Positions 34,142 through 47,000 of a DNA stretch of 64,000 bases are shown here, piece after piece. Where the stretch lies: the NCBI GenBank assembly GCA_000320605.2, contig KB445802.1, positions 611,122-675,121 of the forward strand. The letters run 5' to 3'. This DNA comes from Gelatoporia subvermispora B (lineage: Eukaryota; Basidiomycota; Agaricomycetes; Polyporales; Gelatoporiaceae). The notes under the pieces are model-generated. The model saw only the letters and a program-made list of their open reading frames with translations, was not told where the DNA came from and made no database searches. The stretch's first letter is position 1, and the number at the start of each line of letters is the position of its first letter. The position numbers were made by a program, and so were the translations under genes.

Positions 34142-36024
34142 ATGTCGAATGCACTGAGGTTCAACTCGTTCGAGGAGATCAGCCAGGTGCGTATTTCTTT
34201 CCGTATGACTCATTACCACATTCACTATAGTCTGTACTCTACGGTAGACCCATGCACGTCTCTTGAAGACCTTTCGTTCGGGCAAGACGCGCCCACTGGC
34301 GTACCGTCGCCAACAGCTACTGCAGCTGGCGCGCATGATCCAGGAGAACCTCCCCGCTATCGAGGAAGCTCTCATCGCCGACCTCGGAAAGCCAAGGTTC
34401 GAGTCGAGCGTCACGGACGCGGGACCCATAGTCGGCCACGCGCTGCACGCCGCGGAGCACCTCGAGGAGTGGGCGAAGCCCGAGAAGCCGACGGTCGAGG
34501 CGTGGCGCAGCTCGTGGGACACGACCATCCACCACACGCCCAAGGGTGTCGCGCTCATCATCTCGTGCGTACCACTATTGCCCCAAGCGACCGCCGCGCT
34601 GACCCCCCGTCCGCGTTCTGCGCGTGCAGGCCGTGGAACTACCCATGGGTACTCACATTCAATCCCATGATCGGCGCTATCGCGGCGGGCTGCGCGGTCG
34701 TGCTCAAGCCATCCGAGCTCGTGCCGACCTGCGCGGCGCTCATGGCGGCGCTCGTCCCGAAGTACCTCGACCCGGATGTGTACGCAGTCGTCAATGGTGG
34801 GCCGGAGGAGACGACACACATCCTCGACCTGCAGTGGGACCACATCTTCTTCACGGGCGGCACGCGCGTCGGGCGTATCATTGCAGCTGCGGCGGGCAAG
34901 AACCTAACGCCGGTCACGCTCGAGCTCGGTGGGAAGTCGCCCGTGGTGATCGACGGCGACTTCGACGACCTCGCGCTTGCGGCGAAGCGCACGCTCCACG
35001 GCAAGATGCAGAACTCGGGCCAGCTGTGTGTGTCTCCCGACTACGTCCTCGCGCCGCGAGACAAGGTCGACGCGCTGGTCGAGGCGTTCAAGAAGGCGTA
35101 TGAGGGGTTCTTCCCCGAAAACGAACCGCTGAGTGCTAACTCAGACTGGGGCAAGATCGTGAACCCGAACCACCATGCGCGACTGAGAGGTCTCCTCGAG
35201 CGGTCAAAGGGCGAAGTTGTCATCGGAGGGCAGCATGACGGGGCCAGAAGGATCGCTCCGACTATCCTTAAGAATGTCCCTGCGGATGACAGCCTTCTGG
35301 AAGAGTCAGTAAAGTTTCATTTCGTCGTGAAGTTGAATTTGATCGCCGGTCGTCAGAGAGATCTTTGGGCCCATCTTGCCTATTGTTAGCGTAGACAATG
35401 TCGACGAGGCAATTCAATTCATTGCAAGCCGGTAAGTGCTAAGCACCGCATGGCCCGCTCGGCGAAACTCACCAGAGCGCAGTCCACCACCGCTCGTCAT
35501 TTATGCTTTCACGAAGAATGAGGGGGTGGAGCAGAAGAGTACGTGACGAATTGTGCATCAAGTGAATTGACATCTTGACCTGGTCAACAGTTCTGCAGCA
35601 GACAGATAGCGGATGCTTGACTCTCAATGACACCTTCAGTCAGCTTATTGGTAAGTGTGCCAGCGTGTATAGCCGGGTTCTCCTCTGATTGATTGCGTAC
35701 TCCAAAGTCCACGAGGCACCATTTGGAGGCAAAGGCGAATCAGGATGTAAGCTCATGGTCAGATCAAATTGATTGACATCGTTGCTGACCGAGTACACAG
35801 ACGGCGGGTACAATGGAAAGTACACCTTCGACACTTTTTCATACCAACGAATGTGCAACAATATCCCTCCTGAGTAAGTCTGCTAAACCATAGTATGGAA
35901 GCCTGTTAATGGTTGTGCATCACGCAGGGCGGAGCCGTTTATGGCTATGCGATACCGACCGTACTCGGAAGACGCGTATAAAGCTATGAACAATGCCGCC
36001 AAGGCAAACATACCTGCTGCATAA
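34142..36024 (+). CDS. NAD(P)-dependent aldehyde dehydrogenase, class-3/fatty-aldehyde type
   Basis: This oxidises aldehydes to carboxylic acids. Nine exons (34142-34186, 34248-34564, 34630-35304, 35357-35431, 35483-35538, 35591-35650, 35708-35746, 35801-35873, 35928-36024) sum to 478 codons. Motifs: PWNYPWVLTFNPMIGAIAAG, VLKPSELVP, IFFTGGTRVG, the catalytic Glu in TLELGGKSPVV, the nucleophile Cys in MQNSGQLCVSPDY, EIFGPILPI, and HEAPFGGKGESGYG near the C-terminus. The length and the GQLC/FGGxGxSGxG pattern fit the class-3 group (ALDH3, fatty or aromatic aldehydes) rather than the 500-residue class 1/2 enzymes. It could act after the alcohol-forming or alcohol-oxidising enzymes nearby, but no cluster is proven. 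Confidence 0.92.
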
Positions 36025-37049
36025 CCAACACTTCTTGCGCTTTCCTCGAGACATTTATAAGAAGGGCTTTAGCTGAATGTAATTGATACCACCTGTATCC
36101 CACAAGCGAATAAATACTGTATACGTGGCACCGACATACGCCATGAACGAGTGATCCTGGTGTGCGACACGTACAAGAAATCAAACATTGGTCCGCGCAT
36201 CGCCATCATGTCAGAAAGGTACTGGTGGACACCATACTAGAATTGTTGCGGTTGCACGGCGTACAGCATGACTCAAGATGTCTACCTTGCATTGCGACGA
36301 GAAGGTGACAAATTTCCCGTTGTACGGCAAATATTAGACCAACCGCGAGGCTTTGAGGCCTTGTTGTTGATTGAGTTCTGCCAGGCAGCCACAAGCATAA
36401 TTTCTTCGACTTGTCAGGTTGCCGAGTAAGTCGCAGCCGCACCGTGAGATCACTTGTGGTTGCTTGTGTTGCACAAAGACCAAACATGACATTCCGCGAC
36501 AGTCGAAAATAGTGCGTTTGAACAGAAGTCAAACGACTCGATAGCAATGCGTCGGGTTGGAGATAGACGTCTTGATCGAGGCGAGAGACAACCGAGCGGA
36601 TACAACCAGCTCGTTGTCCCGCAGGGTCAGGTACACTCATGGACCTGATCACGTGACTATTCCAATGACCCTCGCTGCCTGTAGGACTCTGGTTTTCGCT
36701 GTAAGTGCAGGAGAGTAGATTTTCGGACATATTATATCGCAGTTTCAAGCATTTCTGACTTTGTGCAGGGAAAGCCTGAGCCAGGGATCCGAAGCAATTG
36801 CTACAGGCATCCTGGTATTATCTGGCAAGGCCGTGAGGTGGCATGGTCTTGTAGGCGCCCGTCCCGCCTCGCGAGACGGATTTGGACGACAAGCGTGGCA
36901 CGACCGCTTCCACGCCGCAGCAGACCTGTACTCATACATACACTCTCCCCCACCTCTCGTGTTCGCCAGCTAGGCTCCGGGGCACCTTGATATTCGACAG
37001 GATATCCACTCGTTTGACTTTGATGTGCTAGGCTGGTTCGGCGGACATA
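36025..37049. other. Gene-free stretch
   Basis: I see no supported gene. A palindromic TCACGTGA lies at 36649-36656. Open frames on both strands lack domain motifs. Confidence 0.4.
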
Positions 37050-38730
37050 ATGGTCGAAGACAAGTACATTGGACTCGCGCTCGCGGTGTCGAGTTCATTG
37101 GCGATCGGCACGAGCTTCATCATCACCAAAAAGGTGCGCGGTAGGGTTAGCCTTTGGTGGGACAGCGAGCTAAAGTTTTGCTGCGTCATGTGTTGTACGA
37201 CCCTTGTACGTGTTGTAGGGCTTGAATGACGCAGGGGAGCGTTCGGCGTATTCGTCGGCCTCGGATAATTATGCGTACCTACGGAATCCAATATGGTGGG
37301 CCGGAATTTCAACAAGTCAGTCGTTCTCCTGTTCACGGACGTGGCATTGCTGACTTTCTGTTCTGTACAGTGGTGCTTGGAGAAAGTGGGTTCGATTGCA
37401 TCCTGGACTTGACAAGTGCACTGACACTCATACGACCTCTCTAGTCGCGAACTTCGCTGCATATACCTTTGCCCCACCAATATTAGTCACGCCACTCGGA
37501 GCCCTCAGTGTTATCATTGGGTGCGCTCTTCTGTGCATTGGCACGAGAACCTTTTGAACTTACCGCACATCGCAGTGCTATTCTCGCATCCTTCCTGCTA
37601 GACGAAGAGCTCGGTCATTTAGGACGGGTGGGGTGCACACTGTGTCTGCTGGGTTCCCTAATCATTGTGCTGCATGCACCTGAGGACAAGGACATCCAGA
37701 CTGTTGACGAGGTTCTGCATTATGCCGTTCAGCCAGGTGAGCACCGCCGTTCTCCGTACGTTATGTCGTGCTAACGGGTGGCGTTAAGGATTCCTGCTAT
37801 ATTGCTTCACGGTGCTCGTAGTCAGTCTCGTCTTGATCTATTCGATCGCCCCTCGGTACGGACGGTCAAACCCGCTCGTCTACATTTCGATTTGCTCTCT
37901 CGTCGGCTCCGTGTCCATCATGGCTGTCAAGGGCTTCGGCGTTGCGCTCAAGCTCACGTTCGCGGGGAACAATCAGCTCACACATCCGAGCACATACGTC
38001 TTCGCGCTTGTCGTGGTAGGGTGCATCGTCGTGCAGATGAACTACTTCAACAAGGCCCTCGATACCTTCTCAACCAACGTGTATGTCTCGATCTCCGGGA
38101 AGTCCCTCAATGTATGGCTGACGCTCACTATTACATAGTGTTAACCCAATGTACTACGTCGGCTTCTCGACGGCGACGATTGTTGCGTCGGTCATTCTCT
38201 TCCAGGGCTTCAATACCGACGATCCCGTCAACTCCATCTCGCTGCTCGCCGGATTTGTCACGACTTTTCTCGGTGTTCACCTCCTCGAGCTCTCCCGCAA
38301 GCCATCTGCAGCTCCCATCGCGGCCAACGGGCACGGACACTCCGCTCTTGAGAGCGGACTTATGAACCCGCGCATGAGTATTTCTGGTCGGATGTCGATC
38401 GACGGCTGGGGCGGCGCTGGGGGTACACCGTTAGGCGGAGCGGGCTTCGACGCGCGCGGGGCCCCTCTATCTACGCGGCACGGGCGGCACAGCTCGCTAT
38501 ATCGCGCACAGAGCACGACCCTCTTCAACGCATTCGAAGAGGATGAGGGTGCAGATGCAGTAGGGTTGTCGCGGCTACAGGAAGCAGATAGAGAGGACGA
38601 TGAACTGAGCGAGGCGGACGAACGGACTCACTTGCGGTTGGATGAGCGGAGGAGACACGGGAGCGGTTCGCGGAGCACGAGCCATTCGCCGCGAGAGTCG
38701 CAGGGCGACGCGCGGCGGTCGCCCCGGTAG
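37050..38730 (+). CDS. NIPA-type magnesium transporter
   Basis: This is a multi-pass membrane transporter of the NIPA/DUF803 family (DMT superfamily), proposed to carry Mg2+. Seven exons (37050-37133, 37219-37315, 37371-37385, 37445-37520, 37576-37736, 37789-38080, 38139-38730) sum to 438 codons. Family features: YIGLALAVSSSLAIGTSFIITKKGL, YLRNPIWWAGISTMVLGEIANF, APPILVTPLGALSVIIGA, LLDEELGHLGRVGCTLCLLG, CSLVGSVSIMAVKGFGVALK, YFNKALDTFSTNVVNPMYYV and GFVTTFLGVHLLELSRK. The C-terminal 140 residues are a Ser/Arg/Asp-rich cytosolic tail with no domain. Exon 3 is 15 nt and completes the conserved W-A-G-x-x-x-M-x-x-G-E stretch. The start is the first in-frame ATG. Confidence 0.9.
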
Positions 38731-38900
38731 CCGCATTCTTGCAATTTATGTATACCTGCAATCATGGACTAGACTTCGTATAATCATATAGAGCAAAGGG
38801 TTTTTGCTGTATTCTCTCACTCAAACGATACCTTTCTGCCGAAGTGTGATGTTCGCTCCTCGTGGACGCTTGTGGATGTTTAGACGCCTGATATGAATCA

Positions 38901-38908
38901 TCACGTGA
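38901..38908. promoter_or_regulatory. TCACGTGA palindrome upstream of uS7m
   Basis: A perfect palindromic CACGTG E-box (TCACGTGA) lies 83 bp before the uS7m start codon at 38991. Such sites are bound by bHLH factors (Cbf1 type) in fungi. A second identical octamer lies at 36649-36656, 394 bp before the NIPA gene. The function is inferred. Confidence 0.4.
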
Positions 38909-38990
38909 TTATGCACGTCTAAATTCCAGAGTTGGCAGTGGCGGCAGCCTTCGACCAGGAAAGCACTCTCGTCCGTTCGTCTGCCGGGAT

Positions 38991-39780
38991 ATGCAGGTAT
39001 GTCTTGCGATCATAGGGTTGCCTTTTTTCTCCTCAACACTTTTGGAAATATAGGCAACATTAGCACGAAATGTGCTCCCCACTGCGGCGAGAGCAGCTCG
39101 TCTTGTTCGAGTTCGGGGACTTGCAACAACTACACCGGCATCAATACCACAGACTGCGGCAGGAGCCTCCCAAAACGCAACAGGTGTATCTCAAGCTATC
39201 CGAGCCAATACTCCCCCGGCCCCTATTCAAATTCCCCCCGCCGAAGACCCCCTCTTGCACTTCCTCGCCTCCCGCATCATGCGACACGGTAACCGTCAGC
39301 AGGCGAACCGCATCGTTTCGCGGATGCTCCTACGACTGCACGCGATGACGCGCGCACCGCCGCTTCCGGTCGTGCGCAAAGCCGTCCTTGCAATGGCGCC
39401 CGCGTTGCGGTGCGTGTCAACGAAGATCGCGGCGCGCTCAATCGTCACGCCTATGCCGCTCAGCGAGAAGCAGCGCACGCACTACGCCGTGGACTGGATC
39501 CTCGAGGCGAGCAAGAACAAGCCTGGGGAGAGCCTCGACGAACGCTTGGCACACCAGGTCGTCGCGATCGTCAGCGAGCTCGAGAAGCTTTCTGCACTCA
39601 CCCCTGCGGACCCGGACTATGCGAAGACGATGATGGATTCGGCGTTGCGGAAAAAGTATGAGGTGCATAAGTTGGCGATGATGAACAGGTGCGTGCGTGG
39701 CATCTTGAAGCCGTGTGGGGTCACTGACGGTCAACTTGTGCAGAGGCAACGTCAGGGTATCGCGGAGAAGCCAGGCATAA
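38991..39780 (+). CDS. RSM7: Mitochondrial small-subunit ribosomal protein uS7m
   Basis: This is a component of the mitochondrial ribosome small subunit and binds the 3' major domain of the small rRNA. Three exons (38991-38996, 39054-39688, 39744-39780) sum to 225 codons. Exon 1 holds only the two codons Met-Gln; the joined N-terminus MQATLARNVLPTAARAARLV is a classic mitochondrial presequence. The uS7 domain shows DPLLHFLASRIMRHGNRQQA, RIVSRMLLRLHA, VSTKIAARSIVTPMPLSEKQ and WILEASKNKPGESLDERLAH. It ends MMNRGNVRVSRRSQA with TAA at 39780, the usual uS7m tail. The second exon alone has no plausible ATG in this frame at its beginning, which supports the two-codon first exon. Confidence 0.9.
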
Positions 39781-40018
39781 CTTCTATAGTTGTGCTGCCT
39801 TGTTGTTGTCGTTGGTTTGTTTATACTAATTTCCATGAGATCTGCGGGCATTACCTCTATGTGCTGAGGTAGTATGGATATCTCTACCATTGCAGAGGCA
39901 CGGTGGTACAACATATATGAGCTCAAGATCTAATTGAACGCAGTGTTTCAAGAACAGGATGACACACTGGGGGTCGAGCCAACGGTATATCAGTGTCTGT
40001 GGTACTCCCGCGATACCT

Positions 40019-43000
40019 TCATTCAACCTCTCGCCAAGGCCGATCGTCACCTGCACCACCGTCCTCGCCGTCGTCCTCGAGTGACAGTCCCTCCATCTTT
40101 CTTGCAAATTCGTTTATATCCTGCATGGCCGCCTCCAGCACCTCTTGTACGTAGTCGCCGGTGTCGTCCACGGGCGCGCTGGTGTCCCATGCGGGGGCGT
40201 CGCCCTTCCATCCCCCGTTGATAAAGACGTAGTTCATGAATCCTCGCCAGAGCGGATCGAGAGACAGCACAGACGGATCGCCGATGACGATGAGGAGCGC
40301 CTGCGCACGGGTCACGGCCACTGGAGAAGGGTGAGTGCCGATTAGCGGAAATCGTCCCAGTACAGACGCATACCGTTGAAGCGACGCGGGTTCGTGACGA
40401 AGCCGAGGGCATGCTTGATGTCGTGGACGAGCAGCTCACGAGTACTCCGAACGGTCGAGATGATGATTACTCGGCGTTCCTAGCCCGATTGCTGAGCTCA
40501 GTTGCCCCCTGCGTATATAACGCTTTGTGCTTACCGTCCCCTGAAATGCTTCAACAGTGCCCACCGTGGTTTCGCAGGTAATGCGCTCCAGTGCCTTCCG
40601 GATCTTCTTTGTCTGGGCATAATAGGGCGTGACGATCCCGATGTCTGCTGGTTCTTGAGTGACACGTCGGTAGGCACTTCGTACCACGCAGTAAAAACAA
40701 CTCACTAGTACCCCTTTGGAGCAGCTTGGTCACGTAGTCTTTCACGAGCGTCACCTGGCCGATGTTGAAATACGACGGCGATGATGCCTCGCGATTGTCA
40801 ATGCTCGTGATCGCGTGGAAGACGACAGGGAAGCGTGGGTTCGCAAGGATGGGTGAGCCTACGTATGAGTTAATCACAGATGGTGATCCACAGCGCTGGA
40901 GCTCGTTGTCGTAAAATCGCGCATTTGGGAAGGTGAGGATTGCCTCGTGTGATCGATAATTTCTGAGTAGTTTGGTGATTCTCCAGAGATAACAGGGTCA
41001 TTACATGCACCGCACAGGACATCGCACGAACACTCACGTTCTCTGACGAACTGACAGGTCAGTGTACACAGGACGCTCCATCAGCCTCTCCAAATAACTT
41101 TTCCCCAAACCTAGCTCCCTCGCAAAATTTGATACGATAATCGGTCCCAATTGCTTGGGGTCCCCCGAGAGCACGACTCTGGTCGAAGCGGTCGTCATGC
41201 GTTTCACCGCCACCATGACTTCAGGCTCCGTTGCCTGCGCGGCTTCGTCAACGAAGATATGTGTGAAGTAACCGGGTTCTAGACCGATCCCGTAGGCAAA
41301 GGCAGCTGAGACGCATGTGGAGACCATTGCTCTGGTCTTATGGAGTCGTTCCGTCGAGGGTATGGCGAAGATGCCTTGAAGTGCATAGCAATACTGGAGC
41401 AGGTCCTTCGGGATGGTGACGTGTTGACGGCTCACTGCATTGAAACGGAACATGAGGCTCTTGTTGAGCCTAGGGCTCAGCCTCCTCAGAATCTCGTCGG
41501 CAGCACTATTACTCGGGGCGCATGCTAGGATGCGTGCGTCTTTGTGTCTGTCGAGAACTTGGAGAATGGCTTCGACGATAGTCGAGGTCTTACCCGTGCC
41601 CGGACTGCACAGTCCGTGAGTTGTATCATTTCCTCCGAAGGAATGCACTCACGGCCCGAAGACTATGTAAGGCGCACAGTCAGGGTGCAGCTGAGCGATA
41701 TTATTGATCGCACGCACTTGTTCCGGGTTGTCAGCCACGAGTGGGTTGAGCAGCGTGCTAGGATCTATGGTACCGTCTACAATATGTGGACTAGTATCCG
41801 AGGTTTCGGGGAAGAGCACGGTTCCAGATGCTTGCCCATTGAGCGAATCGTGCTGCCGTCGCCATGGCACACGGTTCAAGGTGAACCGAACGTTGTACGT
41901 GCGGCCGCTGGGCTCGAAGGATTTGTGGAAGCGAAGTCATACATCATCTTGCCGGACTATGTGGACGCAACCTTCAAAGGTGCGATCGTCATTGACTCCT
42001 ACTCGCTGTGCATTGATGCGATCGCCTGCGTACATACAGGCAGCTCAGAAATGGCAGAGCAGGAGCACCATGTTCGACTCACCTTCAATCACGCTTGGCC
42101 GCTTCTCCGCTAAACCAGGAACTATCAGTCTGTAACTCGAGTGAGCATCGTTGGGCGACCGGACTGTCCATGGCCCTCGATCGGAATGTCTGCTCACGTA
42201 TAGTATACTCTCTCGGCCTTGAACCTGACATCAGCCATGTCATAGGCCCGGAGTCTCCGCCTGTGATGAGATCTTTGTCTGCCGTCGGTAAATTCAAAAG
42301 TACTGTTGTACTTACTCTATCTCGGTCTCCTCCATCCACAATAATCGCTCGAAGAATTTCTTGTGGCTCTGTTGAATGAGAGCTTGTGGCATCCACGTTG
42401 TACGCAAAGTCTCTAGCGTATCATCTTCTGGCCGTTTCTTCAAGAGCATCTTCAAAGCTTTCGGTACAGGTGCTTCCGGGAGTCTCCTGACCCATGGTAA
42501 GGTCATCAGTTTGGGAACTATCCCTGGCTCGGCCGCGAGGTCTTCGCGCCCTTGAACCCGGAGACGCTTCCTGTATGGTATTCTTGGCTGCAGCAACTCA
42601 TAGTCGGCAGGGTCTCCCACGACGACCTTGAGTTGACGAATGATGACGAATTGTCGATTGATGGCATCTTCAAACGTGATGCCCACATATCCCTGATAAT
42701 CTCCTATGTTGTTATGCCGGAATACGATTGGCAAGAAGAATGGCTGGCCGTAGGTAAGAATCGTCAAGGCGCTTCCTAATGGTATATTCGCTATAAGACT
42801 GTGGGATGTCAACGGACAATAACTTGTTCTGGAAGTTGTAAGAACTCACGGAGACACGGTCCTGCTCGATGTTGTGAACGCCTCCACGGCTCTGATGACA
42901 ACTCGGGATGTCGAGTTGCTAACCAAGATGGTCAGAATGGCAGAGACACCTTGCTGAGCGTCGGCAATGTCGATAATGCCGAGGTCGACACCAGCAGCGT

Positions 43001-43484
43001 GCGATACTACTACGCTGTGCTTGTCGAGTTCCGCTTGCTCATAAAGGGCCTTGTAGTATGCCACCATTTCATGTCCCCGGTGATCCTGAATCTGCAAATG
43101 CGGCAACCATCCAAGCAGAGGTATGTTGTCTCGACACAGAAGGCAACGCCTGTGACCACTAGGGATGCTTGGGTCCAAAGGAATTACCAGAGGCGAGACA
43201 TTCATCTGCGCCGCCATCCTGTGATGTCTTCGCTCAGAGAAATAATCGGGCCAAGTTACTGCAGTGACTGTGTCGTCGCATATAGGGCATTTGAGAACGT
43301 CGGCAGCCTCAATAAAGGCTACCTTTGAAATATGTTTTCTGGAGCGAACATGATACTCGAAGTGACAGGAGGGACTGCAAATTACATTACAGATATTGCA
43401 ATACTTGGCGTCATGGCTTTCCTGGCATCCACTGGTGCTGCAGATACCGTTATAGAGGCTGTCTGGGCATATATCGTTTAGCAT
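40019..43484 (-). CDS. Zinc-finger SF1 RNA helicase, MOV10/SDE3-like, copy 1
   Basis: This is a superfamily-1B (Upf1-like) helicase related to MOV10/SDE3/Armitage, which act in RNA silencing. The reverse strand starts [13 protein letters not shown] and reads an N-terminal CCCH-like finger (C-x8-C-x4-C-x3-H), then three C2H2 units (CNICNVIC..., CPICDDTV..., CLLCRDN...). The second has lost its first His (Phe instead). A beta-rich region follows, with [11 protein letters not shown] typical of this group. Helicase motifs: [12 protein letters not shown] (I), [11 protein letters not shown] (II), [12 protein letters not shown] (III), NYRSHE (IV), VEAFQGT-ERR (V, Gln replaced by Thr), [17 protein letters not shown] (VI). 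It ends RPWREVE with TGA at 40019. About ten introns of about 50 bp; roughly 950-1000 residues. Confidence 0.88.
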
Positions 43485-44019
43485 AGTAGTGGAGAGGTGT
43501 AGGCCGCGTATGAGCGCACGACGTTCAATATTGGATCATCACCGAAGCCTCATGTTCGAGGTGCACCCTCGACTTCCTACGCGTGCTCGCCCCAATGTCG
43601 TAATATGTCCACTGCAAGTTTGACAACTGAGAAAAAAGTAGGCCATAAAAATTCCTCGCATCCGACTGTATTTGTGCTGAGGAAGCACCTTGTTGCGTTC
43701 TAGCTCTACGATAACGTCAATACGGAACAGTCCAGATTCAAGCGCATCCTGCTGGGGTCTATCAACTTGCACATTGCTCGAACGTCCATCAAAGCGATGT
43801 CAGTATGTGGTTTTTGGGATATCGACTCAATAAAATCAGTTCGAATTGCTGAGATGCACCACATCAAGGTACCAGAGTCCTGACGAACAACTTACACAGT
43901 ACATCTGTGGCTACCAGTACTAAGCCTAGAGATCACAAAGGGGGTTTCGCGGTTGTTCAGAAGACAAAACACATCGCACTAAAATACCTTGACACGATAT
44001 CATAGGATTGGTCGCACTC
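43485..44019. other. Intergenic spacer between helicase copies 1 and 2
   Basis: This 535 bp stretch holds the promoter of copy 1 and the 3' flank of copy 2. I see no gene. Confidence 0.45.
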
Positions 44020-47000
44020 TCACTCCACTTCCCGCCAAGGCGTATCCTCTGCGTCCGCCCCGTCCACACCCTCGAGCACCAGCTGCTCCATTCGTCTTGC
44101 GAATTCGTCCAGATCCTCTACGGAGGCCTGGAGCACCTCTTGCACATAGTCCCCGGAATTGTCCACGGGGACATTGGTGTCCCACGACGGGGTGTCGCCC
44201 TTCCAGCCACTGTTCTGATAGACGTAATTCATGAATGCTCGCCAGAGTGGGTCTAACGAAAGGACGGATGGATCGCCAATGACGATAAGGAGGGCCTGAG
44301 CTCGCGTAACAGCAACTGTAAATCGAATCAGAGCAATATATTATGACCGGGTTTTAGTCTCGAACCGTTGAATCGTCGTGGATTCGCAATGAAACCCAGT
44401 GCATGTTTGATGTCGTAAGTGAGCAACTCGCGGGTGCTCCGAACAGTTGACACAATGATAACGCGACGTTCCTTGTGGTAACAAGTCAACATTGAGACAT
44501 CCACACGTCACAACAATTCGTTCCTACTTTTCCCTGGAAGGCTTCGACAGTGCCAACTGTGGTCGTATCCGCGACACCCGTTAGGAGCTTGCGGATTTTC
44601 TTTGCTTGGGCATTGTATGGTGTGATTATACCGATGTCATCCGCTCCTGCAACGCAACGTCGGTGAGATCTTTGCGCCCGACAATATACGGATACTTACT
44701 TGTACCCTGTCCCAAAAGCCTGGTCACATAGCTCTTCACCAGTGTTGCTTGCCCAATATTGAAGTATGACGGCGAAGATGCTTCCTGGTCATCGTTGCTC
44801 GTGATTGCGTGGAACACGACAGGGAATTTCGAACTAGCAAGGACATGGGAGCCAATGTATGTGTTGACCACGGAAGGCGCGGCGCATGGCTGGAGATCGC
44901 TGTCGTAGAATTGTTCATTCGGGAAGTCCAGGATCGCCTTGTGAGAGCGATAATTCTTGAGTAACTTGATGATCCTGTGGAGGTCGTCTTGTTAACGACT
45001 TAACATGGTGCACAAGGTGCACAAGCTTACATCTTTTGCCGTACCGCGTTAACGTTGTACACAGGGCGCTCCATCAATCTTTCCATATAGCTCTTACTAA
45101 AACCAAGATTCCTCGCAATTTCCGATCGAATTATGGGCCCCAGCTGCTTCGGATCACCCGAAAGTACAATTGTAGTAGACGAGGTCGTCATGCGTTTGAC
45201 CGCCGCCATAACTTCGGCCTCCGTCGCTTGTGCGGCCTCATCGATGAAAATGTGAGTGAAGTAGCCAGGTCGAAGACCGATACCGTATGCGAAAGCTGCT
45301 GAGACGCATGTCGACACTGTTACTTTATACTGTTTGAGACAGTCCTGACTAGGCACGGAGAAGACCCCTTGAGGGTTTGTGTGGCAGTAACGGAATAAGC
45401 CCTCTGGGATGGTGATTCTGTCACGCGAAACCGCATTGAAGCGGAACATCGAATCATTGCTAAGGTTTGTGCTTAGCCTCTCGAGGATTTCATCGGCAGC
45501 ACTGTTGCTAGGCGCGCATGCCAGGACTCGAGCGGTAGCGTCTCGCGCAAGGACTTGGAGTATTGCCTCTACGATAGTTGACGTCTTCCCCGTACCCGGC
45601 CTATGGCGAGTTAGCGATAGTTCAGAAAGGCCATTTGCGTGAACCTTTGTACGTACGGCCCAAACACGATAAAGGGCGCGGAACCAGGTTTCAAGCGCAT
45701 GATTGACGTAACTGCTCGCAATTGTTCGGTGTTGTTCTTCAACCGATTGTCGTACAATCTAGGTGGCGGCTCCGACCTGACTGCTTCATGCGAACTTGCG
45801 TCTGACAACTCTGGGAAAAGCACAACCCGTAATGCAGGTCCTTTAGCCGCCAGGGCCTCGTGTTGCCTGCGTAGTGGTATGCGGTTCAGCTTAAACCGAA
45901 CGTTGAATCGTTGGCCGTTGGTCGGCTTAAACGACGGGCCGAAGCGCAAGCAAACATCTTCGAGCCGCACTACATGGACGAAACCTTCGAAGCAACGACC
46001 TGAACTCGAATTTGCGACTTGCGCCTCAATTCGATCGCCTAAGGTACATCATGAGGAATGGCGAGGGACGTTTCGACGCTGGCCACTTACCAACGACAAC
46101 GCTCGGACGTTTCTCGGCCAATCCGGGCACCGCCATTCTACGTCTTGATGAATGTACGTTGCAGTAGCAATTACATGTATCACTCACATATAATGATAAC
46201 CTTCCTTCCGGAACTGTACGTCCGCCATGTCGTAGGCGCGCAGATCGCGGCTGTGGTATTTCAGTATTTCTTAATAGTACAAGCATCGTTACGCCTACTC
46301 ACTCTGCTTTGAATTCTTCTATCCAGAGGAGTAGTTTGAAGAATTCTCCGTGATTATACCCGTTCAAGGTTGGTGGAACATGACTAGTACGTAATTTCGC
46401 TGTTGCTTCGTTTTCGGGCTGCGCTGTCAGGATGCTCAAGAGAAAGGCTTGGATTTCTGCTTGTGGGAGCTTCTTGACCCATGGGACTGCATCCAAGGCA
46501 GGCGGTCTGCGTCCAGGCACAAATGCCCGTACCTTCGGCCAAGGGACACGTGCTTTTCCCTTGTAGGGGACTTGCGGCTTTAGCAACTGATAATCCTGGA
46601 CACTACCGATAGTAGCCTTGACTTGTCGGATAATGGCAAATCGACGTTTTACTGCGTCTTCGAACGTTATCTCGACATAACCATCGTAGGTTCCCAGTAC
46701 GTCATGTCGAGCTTGCACCGAGCAAGTGACTGGATGCGCATGGGCTACAACCCGCTCATTGGCGCGGCTCGGCAGAGTCACCGAGAATCTATCGGAGGTT
46801 CAGTACGTAGACCCAAATTAGTACGATGAACAGCTTACACATTCGCAGACTTTGTTGAAGTTGTGTATGCAATTGCAGATACGACGTCGATACGGGCCGT
46901 TGGGTTGGTCGTGGTGAGAGTGAGATTAAGGGTGATACCTTCCTCCGAGCGGGACATGTCGATTACCCCGAAATTGACACCGTGGGGATGTGTGACCGAC

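Noticed and set aside
34118..34843. Open frame of 241 codons antisense to ALDH
   Set aside because: It is a shadow of the ALDH coding strand.
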